Shown in pieces: positions 1-8,396 of a stretch of DNA of 64,000 bases; the stretch's first letter is position 1, and every line of letters starts with the position of its first letter. Made by a program: the position numbers and the translations under genes. Under the pieces are notes generated by a model, which was not told the origin of the DNA, ran no database searches, and was given only the letters and a program-made list of their open reading frames with translations. Origin of the DNA: CBDFJH01 sp965198095 (GTDB lineage Bacteria > Latescibacterota > UBA2968 > GCA-2709665); the NCBI GenBank assembly GCA_965198095.1, contig OZ240239.1, positions 3,596,001 through 3,660,000 on the forward strand. The letters run 5' to 3'.

Positions 1-368
1 TGATCTCAAAAATTGGACTAACTCATTGCTATTGAATGAGTTGAGCAGGATATGGGGCAGCGGGGAATTTTGGAAGATTGTCTCAAAATGCAACATCCAA
101 ACCCCCTCTGGAGAACAGGCCCGTGTGGAGGGGCGTTTATAACTTCATATTTATTATGTCGTTATAGGGACCGTTGTAAGGCAGAAACGAGAGAATGTTG
201 CAATTTGCGACGGGTGTCGCAGGTTACAACACTAAAGGTAGGCGGTGCCGGGGAACCGTCGCTGGGGAAGGAGTCGTCGAGGCGTATCAGGTAAAAGGAG
301 AAGCGGCGAACCGAAGCCAAAGGCGAGCTATGTCTTAACCTAAAATCTCGTAGTGAAGGCAGAAAAAG

Positions 369-398
369 AAGCCGGGGCCATCATCGCCTCGGCTTTTT
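369..398 (+). terminator. Rho-independent terminator
   Basis: A 10-bp stem (AAGCCGGGGC at 369-378 pairing with GCCTCGGCTT at 386-395, one G-T wobble) with a 7-base loop runs straight into a T tract. This is a textbook intrinsic terminator for plus-strand transcription. No convincing plus-strand gene precedes it in the window, so it probably ends a gene starting outside the window or an unrecognised RNA. Confidence 0.75.
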
Positions 399-412
399 CA
401 TTGAAGATCAGA

Positions 413-650
413 CCGAATCTTCCCCCCCATATTCCCTCATCCGGATCGCGGATTCACGCGGATTTATGGATTGCACAGATACCCCTTGTCGCTGAAGATG
501 CTTCGCTTATCAGCCCGGTCATCCTACGTCTCTACATCCTCTAATCAGCGTAATCCCTTAATCCGGGTAATCCGTGGTTCAGACGGTGTTTTCCCCACCC
601 CACACACACCCAACTGCCGCCCGAATCTTCCCTTCCATATCCCCTCATCC
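413..650. repeat. Imperfect direct repeat, about 30 bp, two copies
   Basis: The motif CCGAATCTTCCC followed by CCATAT, CCCTCATCCG occurs at about 413-442 and again at about 621-650, differing at a few bases. The 180 bases between are non-coding. The repeat may be a duplication scar from an inserted element. No function is claimed. Confidence 0.5.
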
Positions 651-1003
651 GACGCGTGGCGTCCATCGATCCCTTCGACGGGGATGCCGCACGCATTCAT
701 CTCCGATCCAGATGACGGACGGCCTTGGCCACAAAGATGCAGGGGAGGGCGGAGAGAATCGGGCAGATCGATGGTGCAGACACCCTTCCCATCTTCACGC
801 ATAAAGCGTCAGTCGCTGATCGATGCTTCAACAGGCAGATAGATGCCGGCGCCAACGATGAAAAGCTGATCCCGGTCCGGCAAGGTGAAGCCTTCGGCTT
901 AGCTTTCCTTGGGCGAACCGGATTGCTCGTCTGGAAGGAGGTCTCAGACGGAAAATACACAGGATCTGGGTGCGAAACTGCAGGATACTGGAGCATCACC
1001 CAC

Positions 1004-1046
1004 AAATACTACAGGAGCGGGTTTGAAACCCGCTCCTGTAGTATTT
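1004..1046. repeat. Perfect 21-bp inverted repeat downstream of atpC
   Basis: The left arm (1004-1024, beginning AAATACTACAGGAGCGGG) is exactly mirrored by 1026-1046 around a single G, so the transcript would fold into a very long hairpin centred on GGGTTTGAAACCC. It lies 29 bases past the atpC stop and may end the atp transcript, although the T tract after the stem is weak. Its perfection also fits a dispersed extragenic palindrome. Confidence 0.7.
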
Positions 1047-1074
1047 CCCTGTGGCCTTTACGCGATCCTATCCT

Positions 1075-1479
1075 TCACTGTTTCCCCACCCGCAACCGGT
1101 TCAGCGCCCGCGCAAGCGCCATCTCCGCCCGTGTCGCATCAACCTCCGCCTCCCGCCGCCGGGCCAGCCGATCTCGCGCTCGGTCCCGCGCCGCTTCCGC
1201 CCGCGCCACGTCGATCTCGTCGCCCAACTCCACCGTCTCTGCCAGAACCGTCACCCGGTCTCTTGAGACCTCGGCAAAACCGCCTGAGGTCGCCATCCTC
1301 AGGCCTTTCCCTCCCTGCTCACGAATGATGATTGGCCCCACGTCCAGCGAGGCCACCATGGGGTGGTGACGCGCCAGCACGCCAAAGCTCCCCTCGGTTC
1401 CGGGCGCCCGAAGTTGCTCTACGGTTCCTGAGTAGACCGTCCGCTCCGGTGTTACCACATTGAGCTCGAAAACCGGCAT
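1075..1479 (-). CDS. atpC: ATP synthase F1 subunit epsilon
   Basis: This is the epsilon subunit of the F1 central stalk. It links gamma to the c-ring and can inhibit ATP hydrolysis through its C-terminal helices. The 134 residues match the family. The N-terminal beta-sandwich (about 1-85) carries the family pattern TPERTVYSG ... GSFGVLARHHPMVASL, followed by an alanine/arginine-rich helical hairpin (about 88-130). It is the last gene of the atp run, 36 bases after atpD, and is followed by the perfect inverted repeat at 1004-1046. Confidence 0.95.
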   Translation of the reverse strand: MPVFELNVVTPERTVYSGTVEQLRAPGTEGSFGVLARHHPMVASLDVGPIIIREQGGKGLRMATSGGFAEVSRDRVTVLAETVELGDEIDVARAEAARDRARDRLARRREAEVDATRAEMALARALNRLRVGKQ

Positions 1480-1515
1480 CGCATTCTCACGCCTGAAGTT
1501 CTTACGCCCCGGGTC

Positions 1516-2934
1516 TTACAGCGTCTTCGCTTTCTCTACCGCCTGCTCGATGCCTCCGACCATGTAAAACGCCTGCTCGGGCAGGTCATCATATTCGCCT
1601 TCGGCCAACCCCTTGAACCCCCTCACCGTGTCCTCGATCTTGACATACTCGCCGGCGATGCCTGTAAAGCCCTCCGCCACGTGCATGGGCTGGGTCAGGA
1701 AGGCCTGGATCTTTCGCGCCCGGGCAACCACCAACCTGTCCTCGTCTGACAGCTCGTCAATCCCCAAAATGGCAATAATTTCCCTCAGGTCGCGGTAACG
1801 CTGCAGAACCTGCTGCACGTGTCGGGCAACCTGGTAGTGTTCCTCGCCCACGACCCGGGGGTCCAGGATGCGCGAACTGGACGCCAGCGGGTCCACTGCC
1901 GGGTACAACCCCTGATCGGCCAGCCCCCGTTCCAGCACAATACGCCCGTCCAGGTGACTGAACGCCGTGACCACCCCCGGATCCGTATAATCGTCGGCCG
2001 GCACGTAGATCGCCTGCACCGACGTAATCGATCCGTTCCGAGTGGTCGTAATCCGCTCCTGCAACGCACCCATCTCCGTCGCCAAGGTGGGTTGGTAACC
2101 CACCGCCGAAGGCATCCGGCCCAGGAGCGCCGAAACCTCGGCGCCGGCCAGGATAAACCGGAAAATATTGTCAATGAACAGAAGCACGTCCTGTCCGGCC
2201 TCCTCGCGGAAGTGTTCGGCAATCGTCAACCCGGTCAGCGCAATACGCTGCCGAGCCCCGGGCGGTTCGTTCATCTGTCCGAACACCATCGCCGTCTTGT
2301 CGATCACACCGGAGTCCGTCAACTCGTGCAGCAGGTCGTTGCCCTCGCGGGTGCGCTCGCCCACGCCGGCAAAGACCGAGTAGCCGCCGTGGCTGGTCGC
2401 CACGTTGTTGATCAACTCCGTCAGGATAACCGTCTTCCCGACCCCCGCCCCGCCGAACAGCCCCAGCTTCCCGCCCCGGGAAAACGGACAGATCAGGTCC
2501 ATCACCTTGACACCCATTTCCAGCACCTGGTCAGACGTCACCTGCTCTTCGTGCGCGGGCGGCGCCCTGTGCAGCGGCATCCTTCGCACCCGGTCCGGGA
2601 TCTCGCCCTTGCCGTCGATCGGGTCGCCCACCACATTCAACAATCGTCCCAGCACCTCTTCACCCACCGGAATCTGAATCGGCACGCCGGTATCCACGAC
2701 CGGGGCGCCGCGAACCAGGCCTTCCGTGGAAGACATCGCCACACAGCGCACCAGATTCTCTCCCAGATGCTGCTGCACCTCCAGCACCAGACGCATGCCG
2801 CTTCGGGGCACTTCAAGGGCGTTGTGGATGGCGGGCAGCTCGCTGCCCGAAAAATCCACATCCACAACAACGCCCACGATCTCTTTCACCAAGCCTTCGT
2901 TCATCGCGCCCTCATTCATAAATCCGTGAGACAC
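1516..2934 (-). CDS. atpD: ATP synthase F1 subunit beta
   Basis: Catalytic subunit of the F1 hexamer, making ATP from ADP and phosphate. Walker A is GGAGVGKT at about 161-168, followed by GERTREGNDL, the Walker B-like strand LLFIDNIFRF, and ALLGRMPSAVGYQPTLATEMG. Length is 472 residues. The first ten or so residues (rich in M, N, E, G) look like an extension: in-frame ATG codons at residues 6 and 11 are alternative starts, and the conserved part begins at LVKEIVGVVVDVDF. It sits between atpG and atpC as in most bacteria. Confidence 0.97.
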   Translation of the reverse strand: MSHGFMNEGAMNEGLVKEIVGVVVDVDFSGSELPAIHNALEVPRSGMRLVLEVQQHLGENLVRCVAMSSTEGLVRGAPVVDTGVPIQIPVGEEVLGRLLNVVGDPIDGKGEIPDRVRRMPLHRAPPAHEEQVTSDQVLEMGVKVMDLICPFSRGGKLGLFGGAGVGKTVILTELINNVATSHGGYSVFAGVGERTREGNDLLHELTDSGVIDKTAMVFGQMNEPPGARQRIALTGLTIAEHFREEAGQDVLLFIDNIFRFILAGAEVSALLGRMPSAVGYQPTLATEMGALQERITTTRNGSITSVQAIYVPADDYTDPGVVTAFSHLDGRIVLERGLADQGLYPAVDPLASSSRILDPRVVGEEHYQVARHVQQVLQRYRDLREIIAILGIDELSDEDRLVVARARKIQAFLTQPMHVAEGFTGIAGEYVKIEDTVRGFKGLAEGEYDDLPEQAFYMVGGIEQAVEKAKTL

Positions 2935-2969
2935 CTCGCCGTTTCCTGCCGTCCGAACCCGGCTGTCCC

Positions 2970-3818
2970 CTACGCAACGGCCTCTGCGCCGCCGATGATG
3001 TCCATCAGCTCCAGGGTAATGCTCGACTGCCGCTCCTTGTTCATCTCGCGGGTCAACTCTTCGATTAAGTCGCCTGCGTTTTTCGTGGCGTTATCCATCG
3101 CCGTCATCCGCGCGGCCTGTTCCCCGGCGTTGGACTCCAGCAGCGCCCGCCAGATCTGAAAATGCACGTGCCTCGGTACCAGCGCGTCGAGCAGACGTTC
3201 CGGATCGGGCTCGAAAAGATACGCTACGGCCGGCTCGGCTTCCACCGGCACAATCGGCAACAGCTGCACGGTGACGGGACCCTGCTGCGCGATCGAGACA
3301 AACCTGTTGAACATCACCACAACCTGGTCCACCTCGCCCGAAACAAAACGCCCGGTCAGGTCCCTTGCAATCGCCACGGCCTGGTCGAACGCCAGCTCTC
3401 GAAACAGATCCGTATACTCCCTGCCGATCGGATAGTCCCGGTTGCGGAAGAAATCGCGCCCCTTCCGGCCCACGGCGACCAGTTCCACCTCCCGGCCTTC
3501 ATCGGCATCCAACTCGGCCAGCGCGTGGCGGCAGATGCTGGCGTTGAAGCCTCCACACAGCCCCCGGTCAGCCGTCACGACCGCCACCGCCACCCGCTCC
3601 ACCGGGCGCTCGTGCAACAACGGGTGCCTCTCCTCGCCAAGCCCGGCGCTCAGTTGCCGCAGCACCTCGTCCAGTTTCTCGGCATAGGGTCGGGCCGCGA
3701 GAATCTTTTCCTGCGCCCGGCGCACCCTGGCGGCCGCCACCAGCCGCATCGCGTTGGTCACTCGCTGGATATTCTTGACGCTCGCCACCCGGGTTCTGAG
3801 CTGACGTAGTGTCGCCAC
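2970..3818 (-). CDS. atpG: ATP synthase F1 subunit gamma
   Basis: Gamma is the rotating central shaft that drives conformational change in the alpha3-beta3 ring. The 282 residues start with the typical helix (TLRQLRTRVASVKNIQRVTNAMRLVAAA) and end with the matching helix (ERQSSITLELMDIIGGAEAV), which together form the coiled coil. The central fold contains TADRGLCGGFNASI. It lies between atpA (24 bases away) and atpD (35 bases away). Confidence 0.96.
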   Translation of the reverse strand: MATLRQLRTRVASVKNIQRVTNAMRLVAAARVRRAQEKILAARPYAEKLDEVLRQLSAGLGEERHPLLHERPVERVAVAVVTADRGLCGGFNASICRHALAELDADEGREVELVAVGRKGRDFFRNRDYPIGREYTDLFRELAFDQAVAIARDLTGRFVSGEVDQVVVMFNRFVSIAQQGPVTVQLLPIVPVEAEPAVAYLFEPDPERLLDALVPRHVHFQIWRALLESNAGEQAARMTAMDNATKNAGDLIEELTREMNKERQSSITLELMDIIGGAEAVA

Positions 3819-3842
3819 CCCTTACTCCTTCGTCTCTCCTGC

Positions 3843-5363
3843 CTACTCGTCCGTCTGGAAACCTGCCTTGACCTTCTCGATAGCCGCGTCGATTCCGGCC
3901 CTTGCCTCGTCGCTCAGCGCTTCGGTCCGCGTAATCTCGTCCAGAACCTCCGGGTGCTGGTCGCGCATATACGTCAGGACTTCGCCCTCAAAACGCCGCA
4001 CGTCGGCCGTTGGCAACTCGTCCACCCGCGTCCCCACCGAAAGCGACACCACCTGCTCCCCCAGCGACATCGGATTGAACTGGTCCTGCTTCAGAATCTC
4101 CGTCAGCTTTTCTCCCTGGTTCAGCAGGTTCCGCGTGGCTACGTCCAGGTCGGAGGCCCCGAACTGCGCAAAGGCCTGAACTTCGTGATACCGGGACATA
4201 TCCCCCTTCAGCGTATTGGAAACCGCCCGCATTGCCCGGGTCTTGGCCGCGCTCACCCGGGAAACGGACGCCCCCACATCCATCGCCGGCCGGATGCCGG
4301 AATAGAAGAGCTCCGGTTTCAGCAGAATTTGTCCATCCGTAATCGAAATCACGTTGGTCGGCACGAAAGTGGACACGTCCCCCTCCAGGATCTCGATCAC
4401 CGGCAACGCCGTCAAAGAACCCCCGCCCTCTTCGTCGCTCAGCTTGCAGGCACGCTCCAAAAGCCGGGAGTGCAGGTAGAACACATCCCCGGGATAGGCC
4501 TCCCGTCCGGGCGGGCGGCGCAACACCAGGGACATCTCCCGGTATGCCCAGGCCTGTTTGGACAGATCGTCGTAGACGATCAGCGCATGCTCGCCCTTGT
4601 CGCGGAAGTATTCGCCCATCGAGCACCCCGCATAGGGGGCCAGGAACTGAAGCGGGGCCGGGTCGCTGGCAGTGGCCGAAACCACAATCGTATAGTCCAT
4701 CGCGCCCTTCGCCTCCAGCTCCGCAACCACCTTGGCGACCGAGGACGCCTTCTGGCCGATGCCCACGTAGATGCACTTCACACCGGTCGTCTTCTGGTTG
4801 ATAATCGCATCCAGCCCGATCGCCGTCTTGCCGGTCTGCCGGTCTCCGATAATCAACTCGCGCTGTCCCCGTCCGATCGGCGTCGTGGAATCCACAACCT
4901 TGATCCCGGTCTGCAGGGCCTCGGTCACCGGCTGCCGTTGAATCACTCCCGGGGCGATCCGTTCCGCGGGCAAGGTCTGGCCGGTCGCAATCGGCCCCTT
5001 TCCGTCCAGCGGCTGCCCCAAAGGATCCACGACCCGGCCCAGCAACGCCTCACCTACCGGCACCTCGACAATCCGCCCGGTCCGCCTGACCTCGTCCCCC
5101 TCCTTGATCCGGGTATCGTCGCCAAACAGCACACACCCCACGTTGTCCTCTTCGAGGTTCAGCGCCATCCCCATAATATCGTTTGGAAAGGCCACCAGTT
5201 CACTGGCCTGTACATTGGCAAGCCCGTGGAGCCGGGCAACCCCGTCTCCCACCTGCAGCACCGTCCCGCTCTCATAGACATCGATCTCGCGCTCTGCTTC
5301 CAGAATCTGGCGCTTCAGAACGTCTGAAACCTCATCCGGCCGAATCCGTAGGTTCATTGCCAT
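3843..5363 (-). CDS. atpA: ATP synthase F1 subunit alpha
   Basis: Non-catalytic nucleotide-binding subunit of F1. At 506 residues it has full family length. It shows the N-terminal crown, P-loop GDRQTGKT (about 173-180), the AYREMSLVLRRPPGREAYPGDVFYLHSRLLERA region, and VSRVSAAKTRAMR, which includes the alpha-subunit arginine contributed to the catalytic site. It follows atpH by 28 bases and has no visible defect. Confidence 0.97.
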   Translation of the reverse strand: MAMNLRIRPDEVSDVLKRQILEAEREIDVYESGTVLQVGDGVARLHGLANVQASELVAFPNDIMGMALNLEEDNVGCVLFGDDTRIKEGDEVRRTGRIVEVPVGEALLGRVVDPLGQPLDGKGPIATGQTLPAERIAPGVIQRQPVTEALQTGIKVVDSTTPIGRGQRELIIGDRQTGKTAIGLDAIINQKTTGVKCIYVGIGQKASSVAKVVAELEAKGAMDYTIVVSATASDPAPLQFLAPYAGCSMGEYFRDKGEHALIVYDDLSKQAWAYREMSLVLRRPPGREAYPGDVFYLHSRLLERACKLSDEEGGGSLTALPVIEILEGDVSTFVPTNVISITDGQILLKPELFYSGIRPAMDVGASVSRVSAAKTRAMRAVSNTLKGDMSRYHEVQAFAQFGASDLDVATRNLLNQGEKLTEILKQDQFNPMSLGEQVVSLSVGTRVDELPTADVRRFEGEVLTYMRDQHPEVLDEITRTEALSDEARAGIDAAIEKVKAGFQTDE

Positions 5364-5391
5364 ACCCTCTACGCACCTCGCCTTTCTGTCA

Positions 5392-5931
5392 TCACCCCGC
5401 GGCCAATCCTCGACGCAGTCGGTTCAACTGCGCCTCCAGCGTGGCGTCGAACACCTGATCGCCCAAACGGGCGACAAACCCGGCCTTCATAGCCTGGTCC
5501 ACCTCGACTTCCAACCGCACCTGTTTCCCTGAAATGGCCGTCAGCCTCGTCACAAGCCGTTCTTGCTGTCCCGGAGTAAGCGCCGCTGCCGTACGCACCT
5601 GGGCCGTCATCACCCCCCGGCGCTCGTCCAACAGCCCCAGAAACCCCCGAATCGTGCCCTCAAGCCCCCGCTCCCGTCGTTTTTCGCACAGAAGCAGCAG
5701 GAAGTTCAGCGTCAGATCGCCGATCCGACCCGAAAACAGCTTCTGGAAGGCCCTCTGCTTCTGCTCCGGGTGAATCAGCGGATCGGTCAAAAAGGCCCGA
5801 AGGTCTTCCGATTCCCGGATGAGATCCAGAAGCCCCAGCAGATCCTCCCGGACCGGCTCCAGCGCACCCTGCTCCTCGGCCGCACGGATCAGTGCCTTCG
5901 CATACCGTAATGCGACAGGGGTCTCGTTCAA
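5392..5931 (-). CDS. atpH: ATP synthase F1 subunit delta
   Basis: Delta (OSCP-type) caps F1 and holds it to the peripheral stalk. The 179 residues have the expected helical N-terminal domain (VALRYAKALIRAAEEQG) and a C-terminal domain with AALTPGQQERLVTRLTAISGKQVRLEVEVD, then GFVARLGDQVFDATLEAQLNRLRRGL. It starts 12 bases after the atpF stop, so translation is probably linked. Confidence 0.94.
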   Translation of the reverse strand: MNETPVALRYAKALIRAAEEQGALEPVREDLLGLLDLIRESEDLRAFLTDPLIHPEQKQRAFQKLFSGRIGDLTLNFLLLLCEKRRERGLEGTIRGFLGLLDERRGVMTAQVRTAAALTPGQQERLVTRLTAISGKQVRLEVEVDQAMKAGFVARLGDQVFDATLEAQLNRLRRGLAAG

Positions 5932-5943
5932 CGTTTACGCCAC

Positions 5944-6444
5944 CTATCCGTCCCGATCCGAATCCGGAATGCTGTCGATAAACGCGTCAACCAGCTTTCG
6001 ATTCCGATCATCGTCCAGATTCTCTTCCAGGAGCCTTTCCGCCGCCAGAATGGCGAGACCCGCAGCTTGAGCTCTCAACTCTTCAATCGCCCGATCCCTC
6101 TCCTGCTGAATCGTCCGTCGCGCCCGCTCGATCACCTGCTCTGCCTCTCCTTCGGCCCGGCGACGGACTTCCTGAGCGACACGATCCGCTGCCTCTCGGC
6201 CTCGGGAAACCGCTTCCTGTGCCTCGGCCCGGGCCTTCTCCACGGCCTTGCGATTCTCCTCGACGACCGCCTGGGCCTCCGTCCTGGCCCTTTCGGCCTG
6301 ATCCAGGGACTCCTGAATCCGTTTCTCGCGTTCGGCAAGCATTCCGAGCAGCGGCTTCCAGGCCACGGCTCGGAGAAGCATGAGCAAGACAACGAACGTC
6401 ACGATCGTCCAGATCATCAAGCCAGGCTCAATCTCCAATAGCAT
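5944..6444 (-). CDS. atpF: ATP synthase F0 subunit b
   Basis: Peripheral-stalk subunit that stops the F1 head from turning. The 166 residues consist of one N-terminal membrane helix (about 8-28, MIWTIVTFVVLLMLLRAVAW) and a long, highly charged alanine/arginine/glutamate coiled coil, as expected of subunit b. Only one b gene is present, so the stalk is likely a homodimer. It lies between atpE and atpH. Confidence 0.94.
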   Translation of the reverse strand: MLLEIEPGLMIWTIVTFVVLLMLLRAVAWKPLLGMLAEREKRIQESLDQAERARTEAQAVVEENRKAVEKARAEAQEAVSRGREAADRVAQEVRRRAEGEAEQVIERARRTIQQERDRAIEELRAQAAGLAILAAERLLEENLDDDRNRKLVDAFIDSIPDSDRDG

Positions 6445-6519
6445 AGGCCCCCACCTTCCGGTTAGAGGAGTTCCGAGGGTCGGATGTCGACACGCCCGAC
6501 AGGTCGAGAGATCAGAGGT

Positions 6520-6768
6520 CTACTTGGTCGCCAGAACAATGCAGATCACTTGACCAAACAGTGCGATACCTTCGATGAGTGCCGCAGCGATGATCATAGA
6601 CGCTCGAATGTCGCCCGTGGCCTCCGGCTGGCGGGCCGTGCCGTCCATCGCCTGTCCTGCGAGGCGGCCGATCCCCAGACCGGCTCCAATCGTTACGAGT
6701 CCAGCGCCGATACCTGCCGCCAGGTATCCATAGGCTTCAGCTGCTAAGGATGTCGCGTCCGGTGCCAC
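6520..6768 (-). CDS. atpE: ATP synthase F0 subunit c
   Basis: Subunit of the rotating ion-carrying ring, 82 residues and two membrane helices. I start at the GTG at 6768 because AAGGAGGAG lies just upstream and the frame gives the expected hairpin length; the longer open frame is not protein-like. The polar loop reads ARQPEATGDI. The ion-binding glutamate is in ALIEGIALFG. The position after it is glycine rather than serine/threonine, and the glutamine of sodium-type rings is absent from helix 1, so the ring looks proton-type (inference from family knowledge). Confidence 0.95.
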   Translation of the reverse strand: MAPDATSLAAEAYGYLAAGIGAGLVTIGAGLGIGRLAGQAMDGTARQPEATGDIRASMIIAAALIEGIALFGQVICIVLATK

Positions 6769-6830
6769 AATCTCCTCCTTGTTTTTGACCTTGCGTGAAA
6801 ACGATACGACCGGATCATATCTGCATCCGT

Positions 6831-7652
6831 TCAGTGCGCCTGATGAACTGCCATCCCGATAAACACGGCCGAAAGCAGCGTGAATATGTAAGCTTGAATC
6901 AAGGCAACGAAGATTTCCAGCAGGTAGACGGCCACCGCAAACAGGACCGAAGCCGGGGCGACCGCATACGTCTTGAACGTAAAGATCAGCCCCAGCATGG
7001 AGAGAATAACGATATGGCCTGCGGTCATGTTGGCGAAAAGACGAATGCACAGGGCGAACGGCTTTGCGAACAGACTCACGATCTCTATCGGAATCATAAT
7101 CGGAAGCAGCCAGAGGGGCAACCCGTGCGGGATGAGCCCCTTGAAATAGGCGAAAAACCCATTGTGCAGGATCCCGCCAAGCTGGATCACGACGAACGAG
7201 CAGATTGCGAGCGCGGCGGTCACATTGATGTTCCCGGTGGCCGTTGCGCCGTAGGGGATCAGTCCGAGCAGATTGCACGTGAGGATGAAGAAAAAGACCG
7301 TAAGCAGGAATGAGAGGAACCGCCCGGCCTCTTTTGCACCGATGTTGGGAACGGCGATCTCGTCCCGGATAAACACGACCAGCGCTTCGATCACGTTCGC
7401 GAACCCGGTTGGCACCAGCTTCCGGCGACGAACCGAAACCGCGAGGACAACCAGAAGAAAAATGGCAGCGACCCACATCATCACGACGGCTCGCGTGATC
7501 GACAGATCGATGCCGAACAGCTCAAGGTGGGGCAGGTAGATGTGTCCCAAGGGGAGATGGAGCTCGGAGGAATCGAGGATATGATCCATCACGAAGTCTC
7601 CCCCCTCCTCGCTCCCGTGCTGTCTGGTTTCGGGGGCAGCACCCTCAGCCAT
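6831..7652 (-). CDS. atpB: ATP synthase F0 subunit a
   Basis: Membrane subunit forming the half-channels that feed ions to the c-ring. The 273 residues span several membrane helices. The essential arginine is visible in LCIRLFANMTAGH (Arg about 204), and the C-terminal helix ALIQAYIFTLLSAVFIGMAV is typical. The soluble N-terminus (about 1-50) is acidic and histidine-bearing. It lies 3 bases after the AtpI-like gene and 62 bases before atpE. Confidence 0.96.
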   Translation of the reverse strand: MAEGAAPETRQHGSEEGGDFVMDHILDSSELHLPLGHIYLPHLELFGIDLSITRAVVMMWVAAIFLLVVLAVSVRRRKLVPTGFANVIEALVVFIRDEIAVPNIGAKEAGRFLSFLLTVFFFILTCNLLGLIPYGATATGNINVTAALAICSFVVIQLGGILHNGFFAYFKGLIPHGLPLWLLPIMIPIEIVSLFAKPFALCIRLFANMTAGHIVILSMLGLIFTFKTYAVAPASVLFAVAVYLLEIFVALIQAYIFTLLSAVFIGMAVHQAH

Positions 7653-7655
7653 CTC

Positions 7656-8051
7656 TCATCTCCCTTCCTTTGAAGGCTGGTCGCAAAGACGTGTCGCCAA
7701 GAAACGAATCTCGAAGACCTGAAAGATTGCGAAGAAAGAGATCAGCGACAAGGTGAGGGCGAGGGTGTCCACGTCTGTGTACTTGATCAGAAGTAGAAAG
7801 GCCAACCCGACGCCGATCAGACGAATCAACATCCCACCCAGAACGGTCTTGAAAAAAACCCTTTGGGGTTTCTCGAATGCCCAGACCGAGGTAAGACACC
7901 CTGCCAGCACGTTCAGGGCAGCGATGCCGCATCCGGCCAACACGCCTATCAAGGACGCAGCGCCGGTGTATGCATAGATCGGATAGGCCGCCAGGACGAG
8001 GACGACGATGCAGACAAGCCCGACCTGTCTTATAAACTCAGCCGCTCCCAT
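7656..8051 (-). CDS. AtpI-like small membrane protein of the atp operon
   Basis: A 131-residue protein with four predicted membrane helices and little soluble sequence, beginning MGAAEFIRQVGLVCIVVLVLA. Its position between atpZ and atpB and its size fit the 'ATP synthase I chain' group, thought to assist c-ring assembly. I recognise it mainly by context and topology; sequence motifs in this family are weak. It overlaps the end of atpZ by 14 bases and ends 3 bases before atpB. Confidence 0.65.
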   Translation of the reverse strand: MGAAEFIRQVGLVCIVVLVLAAYPIYAYTGAASLIGVLAGCGIAALNVLAGCLTSVWAFEKPQRVFFKTVLGGMLIRLIGVGLAFLLLIKYTDVDTLALTLSLISFFAIFQVFEIRFLATRLCDQPSKEGR

Positions 8052-8331
8052 CGCCCCTCCGCTTCGCCCGGCCTACGCGCTTTTCCTTCGGATCCTGTGC
8101 TTTGCCCTGGAGCCGCATGACCGTCCGGAAAAAACTCCAAAAGCCGACGCCGACACCCACAAAGGCGCCAATCAACATGAGTACCGGTGCGGTCTCGAAC
8201 CGCCCGTCGAGCCACCACCCCACGCCCATGCAAAACAAGACAGGGGCGACAAGCTCTGCGCCCAGGCCCAGATAAGGCCCGACTTGACGATAGACGCCAC
8301 CGTTGTTGGAAGTTTCAGATTTCCCCGCCAC
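8038..8331 (-). CDS. atpZ: AtpZ/AtpI-family protein
   Basis: A 97-residue protein with two membrane helices in the AtpZ pattern: GAELVAPVLFCMGVGWWLDGRF ... PVLMLIGAFVGVGVGFWSFFRTV, then a basic tail. AtpZ proteins accompany F-type ATPases and are linked to assembly or magnesium/calcium handling. I chose the GTG at 8331 because it places the family pattern near the N-terminus, avoids overlap with nuoN and has an AGGA-like site upstream. It is the first gene of the atp set, 65 bases after nuoN. Confidence 0.8.
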   Translation of the reverse strand: MAGKSETSNNGGVYRQVGPYLGLGAELVAPVLFCMGVGWWLDGRFETAPVLMLIGAFVGVGVGFWSFFRTVMRLQGKAQDPKEKRVGRAKRRGDGSG

Positions 8332-8396
8332 GGGCGAACGTCCTGGAAAAGGGGATCGAAAAGACCTCAGGGCCGCAGGTCGCAGCGACGGCCCTG

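Larger units (their letters stand above)
1..1074. other. Non-coding left margin with no convincing gene
   Basis: No reading frame here has recognisable protein features, and the short frames overlap on both strands, so I call none. The stretch holds a short hairpin near 20-42 (AACTCATT/AATGAGTT arms), a strong plus-strand terminator at 369-398, an imperfect direct repeat (413-442 and 621-650), text of the dispersed 'cacggattaacgcgg' kind near 450-580, and a perfect inverted repeat at 1004-1046 just past atpC. The first 360 bases before the terminator could be a non-coding RNA or the tail of something starting outside the window; neither can be decided here. Confidence 0.5.

Noticed and set aside
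58..76. GGGGAATTTTGG-like text reminiscent of the 5' part of 16S rRNA
   Set aside because: Similarity stops after a dozen bases and no other rRNA segment is present.
1819..3159. Long plus-strand frame of 446 codons antisense to atpD, and similar long antisense frames over atpA and nuoCD
   Set aside because: They mirror strongly conserved genes on the minus strand and have arginine/histidine/proline-rich composition typical of shadow frames in GC-rich DNA.
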